Positions 56,663 through 64,000 of a DNA stretch of 64,000 bases are shown here, piece by piece. The DNA comes from Diploptera punctata (lineage: Eukaryota > Arthropoda > Insecta > Blattodea > Blaberidae). The DNA lies in the NCBI GenBank assembly GCA_030220185.1, contig JASPKZ010000426.1:1-64000 (forward strand), written 5' to 3'. Both the position numbers and the translations under genes were made by a program. How positions within the stretch are numbered: the first letter of the stretch is position 1; every line of letters starts with the position of its first letter. Under the pieces are notes generated by a model that saw only the letters and a list, made by a program, of their open reading frames with translations, was not told the DNA's origin and searched no databases.

Positions 56663-57318
56663 GAAGGCATGAGGATGATAAGTGGATAAAGACCAATTCA
56701 CTACTTTTGAGAAAATCAAGAAAAACTATTTTAATCAATTTATTTCACCATTTAGTAATTTTTTTGTAGTCACTGCAATGTTACCGATATCTTTCAACAT
56801 TTTTTTAGTAGTAAAGTAAATATTAAATCAGCCTACTATAAGTTATTTAACAGAAAATATCGATGGATTTATCCAGTTCTCATTCTCCATCAAAAGTTGT
56901 GTAATTTTTTTTTTTTGTTCCACACAAATCACTGATATGTTCACTGAAACACCACCTCCATCTGAATTATGTAACTTACATTGTGTTATAATATGCATCA
57001 GATAATATTATTATGTAGCTTTATGAGAAAATTAACCAATTAATTAGAAAATATAACGTCACATTAATGTACATGATAGTCTTCACATTCATTATCCGCA
57101 CCAAGTTTTTCATTACGTTCATACCACTTCTTATACACTGGAGGAATAAACTTTTCCAACTTCATAATACCATCCAGTTTCTTCTGATTTATTGGCAATG
57201 GTGAAGTATTTTATTACCATTCTCACACCAATAGAGGAGCACGCATTCTAAATGTATTTTATGCTAATAACTCAAATTCACAAAAAGTGGTCTTTATCCA
57301 CTTATTCTCATGCCTTCA
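56663..57318 (-). mobile_element. 656-bp TIR element nested in repeat R
   Basis: GAAGGCATGAGGATGATAAG and the reverse complement of the right end, GAAGGCATGAGAATAAGTGG, form TIRs of ~45 bp (both continue GTGGATAAAGACCA). AATT borders both sides, and repeat R continues across it. On the minus strand 57,085-57,215 reads INQKKLDGIMKLEKFIPPVY then KKWYERNEKLG and a stop soon after, which resembles the end of a PIF/ISL2EU-type transposase; that call is weak. Confidence 0.6.
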
Positions 57319-57585
57319 ATTTGTGTATTTGTTATACTTTAGGCAGCATAGGCCATTTATGCGTCAAAATAGGGACTATATTTCACGATCTTCACTACAA
57401 AGGGTGATTTTTAGGGGTGAAGTGGTTGAGTATTACAACTCTCTTATGGCCTATGTTAATTCCCGGAATCTCCTGAACATTTTCAAATAGCTCCATCTCA
57501 ATCGGATGAACGGTATGGCAGAGCAAGCTTGCCCGGGAATCTACTTATCCTGATCTGCATGGTATAAAAAAACTCAAAGCGCAAC
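57319..57585 (+). repeat. repeat family R tail, copy 2
   Basis: GTGTATTTGTTATACTTTAGGCAGCATAGGCC, CACTACAAAGGGTGATTTTTA and GAACGGTATGGCAGAGCAAG-TTGCCCGGGAATC, as in the other R tails. Confidence 0.8.
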
Positions 57586-57830
57586 AGGCCTAGAAGGTTT
57601 TTGGCTGACCAGCCGGCTGTTGGCCTCACATACACATGTGTTAATCACAGAGGTAGACGAACATCTAGCCAGTGTAGAGTGACATGTGGTCAGTATGTCA
57701 GATCCTCCAGCCGTTGTAGCTGGTATTCTCAACCTGGAGTCGCTAATTTTTGTAGCTACCCAAATACCTCACGATGCTGAGTGGGCATCATACAGTGGAC
57801 TAGATACGAAATCTAGGTGGAAAAAGTATT
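57586..57830 (-). mobile_element. SINE type 2, minus strand, 3' part
   Basis: Contains the reverse complement of CACTCAGCATCGTGAGG, ATTTGGGTAGCTACAA and the type 2 tail (GATGTTCGTCTACCTCTGTGA, CAGCCGGCTGGTCAGCC). The tRNA head is missing. Confidence 0.8.
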
Positions 57831-57929
57831 TTACTAACTTTCGCCAATTCATCTTTCTTCACTCTAAAATTATTGCCAGATGACTGTTCTTCACTTATCT
57901 GCAAAGGAGGGTAGAATTCTAAAATTTAT

Positions 57930-58392
57930 GCAGACAATATAAATATCGGAAATTGCCGATAGTTAAGAACTCATCTGGTCCGCATCCCAGTTGTGTACCG
58001 AGCTGTGGAAATAAATACTTTTGCATTAAAGTTCAGTGAGTTATTCTTCTTATTCTATATGGATACTTTACCTCAACGTTTGTACTTTTCATTGATATAT
58101 TTAACATGTTTCTATACAACCAGATATTGTGTTAAATACACGTGGAATCATATCTTCGAAACACTAAAAAAATTACAGAATCGTTTAACTTCAAATTGAG
58201 CTACGAGAAAAACAGTTCTGAACAGTAGTACAAATTTTAGTTATAATATAGAGCGATTTATGGACCTCAATTCCCGCACAATAACATGTGTGAAACATTA
58301 TTGCGTTTCTTTGTAATTAGCTTTTTTATTGGAGAAGGCGGCCGGCAGCTGAGGCCTATCTTCGCGCGCAGAGAATTGTTTGATTTAATATA
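57930..58392. repeat. outer inverted repeat, left arm
   Basis: Inverted counterpart of 60,655-61,100. Shared words include GAACAGTAGTACAAATTTTA, GTTATAATATAGAG-GATTTA, TTCAGTGAG-TATTCTTCT and GATTAAGAACTCAT/AGTTAAGAACTCAT. Confidence 0.9.
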
Positions 58393-58429
58393 TGAATAAA
58401 AGTGATCGATAGAGGCAATAGGTGATCCT

Positions 58430-58800
58430 CTATTAATAAATTAGAGTTAGGGGATGTTCGGAATGTTTAAAAAATATTTAAAACATTTTTTAAAAACGAT
58501 TTTCTAAAACATAGGAAGTTGTGCGAGAGAAAAAAAGTTAGATTTCTACTGAAATATTCTGATTGGCTAAAAGTAAATGTAAACTTCCCCATTATTAAGA
58601 ATTTAGATCACTATTAGTCGTTGGAAAATCTTGTTCCATCTGCTTATGGAATTGTAAGATCCCAAAATATATTTGGAAGTGGCTGGAATAAAAAAAGTCT
58701 TATTTCTGCTGAAATATCTGTCTTGGGAAAGGTAGCATAAAAAATTTGCTTCCCCAAAAACATTATACGGTGGATAAAATATCACAACCTCTCTTTTTGA
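58430..58800 (+). repeat. inner inverted repeat, left arm, with protein remnant
   Basis: Inverted counterpart of 58,930-59,305. The frame reads NVNFPIIKNLDHY and ENLVPSAYGIVRSQN then GSGWNKKSLISAEIS. Same unrecognised protein as the right arm, but more decayed. Confidence 0.7.
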
Positions 58801-58929
58801 CACCTAGTCTCATGTTAATATATCGACATATTGATATTTTATTGTCAAAAAAGAAAATGCTTCGTCCGACATAGAAGATAGGGGAGTTGAGCGGGGTGAT
58901 TTGTAATGTTTATTATTATTTTGAAGCTG

Positions 58930-59305
58930 TTCTTTTAAGTAATGTTTTTAAAACATCAGCAGTATCCCGTTTACCATATGACCAAAGTGATATTTTTGTT
59001 GCAAGAGCAAGATCATCGCGAGAGAATTCCTGCTTAAGATAACATTTCTTTTAATCCAGCCTCTTCGAAAGTTATTTTGGGTCTTCCAATTCCATAAGCA
59101 GATGGAACAGAATTTTGCAACGACTGTCATAGTTCTAAATTAATTCTTCATAACAGGAAAGTTAACTTCCACTCATAGCCAATCAGAATATTTCATTATA
59201 TATTTTTTCTCGCGCACAACTTTTTAAGTTAGAGAAAATAGCTTTTGAAAAAAAAAGATTTTTATTATCATATAAAACTTTCTAACATCCCCCTACCCCT
59301 AATTT
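58930..59305 (-). pseudogene. inner inverted repeat, right arm: fragments of an unrecognised protein
   Basis: The minus strand reads VEVNFPVMKN, then NSVPSAYGIGRPKITFEEAG, and after a frameshift KQEFSRDDLALATKISLWSY and GKRDTADVLKTLLKRTASK with a stop. A GRPK-x-FEE box followed by a TKISL...GKRDxADVLK helix recurs in my memory of uncharacterised, repeat-associated proteins of arthropods, but I cannot name the family. Two copies in opposite orientation survive only here. Frameshifts make both non-functional. Confidence 0.4.
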
Positions 59306-60654
59306 CTTTACTAAATGATGGGGCAAGGATTATTGCTTACCCCATGTCGGGTGGCAATATGGGATATGGTTATAGGTCAATCCCAGGTTTATTTGGATAA
59401 TAAAGGATTTGTTGGGCGCTGGATATGTAAAGGTCTTCCCCGGTTCACTGGAGAATTTAGGTGTTTGCTTCGCTCAGGTCTAAATATCGGTAGGCATGAG
59501 GTTCTCACTCAGGGATTACACGAGGACTTCGTCGGGCAGAATTTATTGTGTAGAATACATCATGTTGAATGCACTTTATTATGTCTTGAAACACACGAAA
59601 TGTAGAACACTGTACAAGTTTTAATTTTATTCCCTCGCACTGATCTCCAGTCGGCGATGGCGTTGGTCGTGGGTTTACCCCGTTAATAATTATTCGATGG
59701 TGTGATGACTCACTGATTTATGAATTAACTTGTGAAGTTCGAATATTCAGTCGATTAATAAAAATGTTTAATTCGCGATACTGAAGTCCAAAATTTAAGT
59801 TAAATTGCCACTGGTGACCATGCTGCCAGTGTGTGTCGAAGAGCGTATGTAGAAGAGTGTATGTATAAGTGTAAGTGTCGAGGTTCGTCTCCCTCGCCTA
59901 TTACGTAAATTCGGTTCTCCCAGTATATCGACCTCGTGGACCTGAGATCAGTGCTTTAGGCACACGTAACAAATAATATGATTGTTAATGTACCCTTATA
60001 TTAAAATCAGAAGGTTTTACAAATTTGCCCGTCGGAGGTTGGGCCCTATCCGTGCTGGCTTCATGTACAGTCGGGTCACAAGTTAGTAACTTAGGCTTGG
60101 GTTTTTACTAGGTCATTGATCTTTACTTGTAGTAGACCCTGACGCTTGAGTTTGCTCTCTTCCCACACTTTTGCTAGCGTTGTTTGTCCGAAGATGAAAT
60201 CCCGGCTCGTAAATTCAGTTATTGTATTCTGACTGTCAACACAGATCTGTAAATTCTGACTTACAAGAGATTTTCAGTTAAATCCTGAGAATAAAGGGTT
60301 TGTCAACATTTTAACTCTTTATACATGTGTCGGTCACTTCCACCTTCACAAAAGAAAGGGTTCTCCCTACCTTGTTAATAACTAGTCATTTAGTTCGCAA
60401 TAATACTAATTTCATCGGATCATTTTATTTGTCATTTATTCTTACATAATCGTGTTCTACTCGCTTTACTGATTAATTTAAGTATACATATGGCCTAAGT
60501 CTGATAACTGCTTCTCTCAATGGTATTTCTAATTTCTTATGATTTTTATTGCCTGGCATTGGGATTCATTAACTCATTCACTTACTCTGTGCAAAGGAGG
60601 CTGAGTGAATGACGTGGTACAATGATAACATATTGCCTCTAACATTCTTTTCCA
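59306..60654. other. centre of the nested inverted repeat; no gene recognised
   Basis: A 96-codon frame at 59,315-59,605 has no motif. The segment 59,800-60,340 has LTR-like features (a TGGTGACCATG block at 59,812, AATAAAGG at 60,291), but no repeated boundary was found. Confidence 0.4.
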
Positions 60655-61100
60655 TATTAAATCAAACAATTATTCTCTCCGCGCAACGGTAGGGCTCATA
60701 TGCTGGCTACCTCCTGTAATGAAAAAGCTAATTAAAAAATCGCAATAATTTGCACACATGTTGTTGCACGCGAATTAAATGCCATAAATCACTCTATATT
60801 ATAACTAAAATTTGTACTACTGTTCAGAACTGTTTTCTTTGTAGCTCAATTTAACATAAGATGATTGTGTAATTTTATTAGAGCATGCAAGGTATGATTT
60901 CACATGTATTTAACATAAAAATCTGGTTATATAGAAAAACACTAAATATATATCAATAAAATTACAAACCTCGAGGTGAAGTATCGATATAGAATGAGAA
61001 GAATAGCTCACTGAACTTGAAAACAACGCTAATAACACAACTGAGATTTAGACCACATGAGTTCTTAATCATCAGCAAATTCCGATATTTATATTTTCTT
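60655..61100. repeat. outer inverted repeat, right arm
   Basis: See 57,930-58,392. Confidence 0.9.
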
Positions 61101-61144
61101 CATAAAGATTAGAATTAGAGTGAAAAAAAAATGTTGAGTGTGAC

Positions 61145-62160
61145 TGAAAATAGTTATTTTTCCCAGCTAGATTCCACTTCTGGCCCATTGTGCACCGGTC
61201 CATTACCGGCCGAAAATCCATGAGGAAATTTTCTTCCCCCATGGAGACTCGAGCCAGCGTAAGTCCCATGGTTCTGTGCCAAGAATTCTTGCCTTAACCA
61301 CTCGGCTACGACGCGGGACTCTTGGTATCAATGAAAGATAAAAATGGTTATTGTGAGTTATCCGTAAGAGATGAACATATGCTGTCGCGGACTTTTTTGT
61401 AGAGCTTTTTGAGATATTCAATTCTGTGTACATTAATTTTATGTATTTCGTATGGTTTAGACAGCGTAAGCCATTTAAGCATCCAAAGAGCTAATTTTTG
61501 CACATTAGAATTGTACCCTCGTTTGCAGATAAGTTAACAACCGTCTTATAACAATTATATTTGAGTGAAAAAAAAAGATAAATTGATGAGGGTGAGTGAA
61601 AATAGTATTCTTCCAGCTAGATTTCACTTCTGGCCCACTGTGCACCGGTCCCTTACTGGGCGAAAATCCATGAGAAAAAATGTTTCCCTCATGGAGACTC
61701 GAACCAGCGTAAGTGCCGTAGTTATGCGCCAAGGCGTATTGCCTTAACCATTCGACTACAGCGCGGGAGTCTTAGTATCGCTACTAAAGATGAAAGGTTC
61801 ACCCGAATGGATATTATTCTCTTGCTATCAATGAAAGAAAAAAATGGTTATTATGAGTTATCCATAAGAGATAAACATATGCTGTCCGGGACTTTTTTGT
61901 AGAGCTTTTTCTGATATTCAATTCTGTGCACATTAATTTAGTGTATTTCTTATGGTCTAGGCAGCGTAAGCCATTTAAGAGTCCAAAGAGCTACTTTTTT
62001 CACGTTTTCCACTACAAAGGACGATTTTTAATGGTGTAGGACTCGAATATCACAACTCTCTTATAGCCTATGTTCATCCCGGGATTCTCCTGAACATTTT
62101 GCAAAAAACCTATCACAATTGGATCAACAGTATGGCCTCGTATAAAGTACGAACAAAGAA
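61145..62160 (-). repeat. tandem duplication of a [SINE type 2 + repeat R tail] unit
   Basis: Unit 1 has a SINE head at 61,145-61,320 and R tail at 61,321-61,495. Unit 2 has a SINE at 61,605-61,772 and R tail at 61,820-62,160. On the minus strand both SINEs start GTAGTCGAATGG/GTAGCCGAGTGG and end in CCAGAAGTGGAATCTAGCTGG / CCAGAAGTGAAATCTAGCTGG, a body unlike the other type 2 copies. Period ~460-490 bp. Confidence 0.75.
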
Positions 62161-62295
62161 ACAAACAATTTTTATATATAAGAAGATAAATGACATATTT
62201 GCTTTGTTGGTGAAATCTAGCGGCGCGGTTACGTTATTATAATTATTACTTTGAAAGCAAAGACAAAAAAATCTTAGCGGTATTGTGATGTAATA

Positions 62296-62296
<1 letters not shown>

Positions 62297-62378
<82 letters not shown>

Positions 62379-62394
62379 GTAATAATAACAATAA
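62297..62394. repeat. (AAT)n microsatellite
   Basis: About 98 bases of AAT units; long poly-Leu, poly-Ile and poly-Tyr frames on the minus strand are artefacts. Confidence 0.95.
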
Positions 62395-62940
62395 CGATAG
62401 TCTTTATTTTGACAAAATGATATATCAAAATAATACATCTGCAAAAAATAATACATCTGTTGGTAAAAAAGATGCCAGGTCAGGTAATAATAATTATTAT
62501 TTTGAAAACATGAAAGAATAGTAACATTGTTGGTGAACGATGAGCGGAGTGCTCACTCCTGTGACATGATTATCATAAGTAATGTCACGAGTGATTTCCA
62601 AATCATCGATAAATTGAAGTAACTTCGTGACTACATCTGCAGGATTTGGAAATCAAGAGTGACATTTGTTAGGACTATTTAACAAATAAAATTAAGCTGT
62701 TTACTCAAAAATCATTATTTGAATATAGTTACCGGTATTTTAATTTTTTTATATATTTGATGTAAATGTTTGAAAACAAATCATAAATATATGGTTATGT
62801 TTCATGGTTTATTCACTGCAACTTGATCATATTATTTATTGCCAAATAGAATCGGAACATTCTAAGAATGCACTCTAGTGGAGATTTTTTATGTTCTAAT
62901 AGTTAAGATTGCTACATAGTATTGCAATAAAATTAATTCA
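62395..62940. other. no gene seen
   Basis: AT-rich, unassigned. Confidence 0.5.
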
Positions 62941-62942
62941 AT

Positions 62943-63219
62943 AAGTCTTTATATCCAATCAACTGATTTTTTAATAATATAACTTACAAAATCGTTTCTC
63001 AATCATTTTTGCGTGGGATCTAGCAATATTATATTTAAAATTTACGTCTTACTTTTAAATTAAAGAAATAAATAATGTAAATAGAACACTATTTCTTTTT
63101 AATTTAAAAGTAAAATGTGTAATATTAATGTTATAATGCTAGATTGCACACAAAAATTATTAAGAAACTTATTGTAAGTTATATTATAAAAAATCAGTTG
63201 ATTTGAAATAAAGAGCTTT
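62943..63219. mobile_element. 277-bp palindromic MITE-like element
   Basis: The two halves are inverted copies around ~63,080. AATCAACTGATTTTTTAATA at 62,957 pairs with TATAAAAAATCAGTTGATTT at ~63,186, and GTCTTACTTTTAAATTAAAG pairs with TTTTTAATTTAAAAGTAAAA. No coding capacity; a foldback MITE is the simplest reading. Confidence 0.75.
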
Positions 63220-63572
63220 GTAGCAGGGTTAATATATACTTACTACACATACAGGTTAATTGTTCACGGAACTTTATTTCTAAACCTGTAAGTTGTTATA
63301 AAGTTCTTCCCTCTGAAGTGGACTGTATATTTAGGAGTTTATTTACTGTGACACAAAGGATTAGACATATGAAAATAAGATTATATTTCAACAAGATAAG
63401 TAATCATATACATTACGGTCACCACGTGCTCACGTCGTGTTCAGTTCTCTCATTAAATTACTTACACCGAATCATTCACACTTATAATTCACTTACTAAC
63501 ACTTATAATGTAAGGCTATTGATCTCTTAGCCTTAATTATCCCTGACAGTTATTTCGAAGCTCTTGTGGATG
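63220..63572. other. no gene seen
   Basis: Unassigned AT-rich sequence up to the BEL/Pao fragment. Confidence 0.5.
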
Positions 63573-64000
63573 CTAAAACACTATTTTGCCTGGAGAAATA
63601 GTACTAGTTAATAGTCTACCTACCAGGAAGTGACTTGGAGTTAGGTACATTTCTTCATGGGATTCACTGGGCGTGCAGATAGGTCTAGAATTTAGTACAG
63701 ACTCGATCTGACACAACAAAGTACACAATTCTTCAAAACTAAGAATAGTTTTACCTATAGTCTTTTTCATAAGGGATTTAACCGATTTTATTCCAGCCTC
63801 CCAAAGTCCACCAAAATGGGGACTAGAAGGAGGAATAAATCTCCATTCAATGTTCATATTTGCTATGTTCTCGGTAATAACATTCGCATGTTTCTTTACA
63901 AAATTTAATAACTCGTTATTGGCCCCAACAAATTTGAACCATTATCACTCAATATGAGACAAGGGCGTCCTCTGCGGGCAACAAATCTATAGAGGGCAGC
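63573..64000 (-). pseudogene. BEL/Pao retrotransposon integrase, C-terminal part (cut by window end)
   Basis: The minus strand reads FVARRGRPCLILSDNGSN (integrase second Asp in SDNG), then after a one-base frame change FVGANNELLNFVKKH. The open frame 63,573-63,857 follows: IEWRFIPPSSPHFGGLWEAG (third acidic residue), a helix-rich stretch, SVLNSRPICTPSE and LTPSHFLVGRLLTS. This order and wording are characteristic of BEL/Pao integrases. Coding stops after SPGKIVF, short of the usual C-terminal extension, so the element is broken at 63,570. The N-terminal part (zinc finger, first Asp) and RT would lie beyond the right edge. It is unrelated in position to the 13.5-kb LTR element. Confidence 0.88.

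Noticed and set aside
59800..60340. LTR with a Gypsy-type primer-binding site (TGGTGACCATG)
   Set aside because: No second LTR copy, no TG...CA boundary and no polypurine tract could be found.
62113..62456. Poly-Leu, poly-Ile and poly-Tyr ORFs
   Set aside because: Translation of an (AAT)n microsatellite.

Overview
The window is AT-rich, repeat-dominated nuclear DNA from an animal, most likely an insect. I see no bacterial-type genes, no operons and no recognisable host protein-coding gene. The mobile elements are the kinds common in insects: RTE-like, Jockey-like and CR1-like LINEs, BEL/Pao, Tc1/mariner and PIF/Harbinger-type elements, and many tRNA-headed SINEs. The LINE C-termini (GRPRMRW ... 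AMNLRVR) and the SINE families look familiar from cockroach and termite DNA, so Blattodea is my guess; that is inference, not something the sequence proves.

Layout. 1-17,570 is a nest. An RTE-like LINE (pieces 1,413-1,844 and 15,317-17,565) is split in frame by a 13.5-kb LTR element (1,845-15,316) with ~710-bp LTRs and the 5-bp duplication GTAGT. The LTR element carries a 5'-truncated LINE near its 3' end, a GA/CT microsatellite block, tRNA-like modules and a GC-rich block of imperfect tandem repeats, but no gag-pol that I can recognise. 18.6-24.3 kb holds SINEs, an 868-bp element with terminal inverted repeats (TIRs) and a 9-bp target-site duplication (TSD), and a deleted mariner-like foldback element. 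24.7-28.5 kb is a Jockey-like LINE on the minus strand, split by a 1.5-kb Tc1-like transposon (TA duplication, DD34E) whose transposase carries two compensating frameshifts. 28.9-37.4 kb holds LINE 3' ends and SINEs.

37.4-41.7 kb has a truncated RTE-like LINE and, in opposite orientation, a full-length decayed copy (38,455-41,709) with the 8-bp duplication ATCAACTA. 42-45.3 kb has an LTR-like hairpin cluster, a dispersed 0.5-kb repeat, a ~143-bp tandem repeat and a SINE pile-up. 45,849-48,281 is a 2.4-kb mariner-like transposon with ~90-bp TIRs and a nearly complete but mutated transposase. 50-53 kb carries SINEs, (AAT)n tracts and an unassigned ORF. 53,585-55,768 is a Harbinger-like element with a MADF/Myb-like ORF, and a nearby paralogous repeat preserves its empty site. 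56.5-62.2 kb is a maze of nested inverted and tandem repeats, with pieces of an unrecognised protein at 58.5-59.2 kb. The right edge (63,573-64,000) is the C-terminal part of a BEL/Pao integrase on the minus strand, cut by the window end.

Nothing here acts as a gene network. The main value is a readable insertion history, several elements with clean boundaries, and a few pieces that may be undescribed: the giant LTR element without gag-pol, the SINE family that switches tails, the mariner with tRNA-like ends, and the 57.9-61.1 kb nested inverted repeat.
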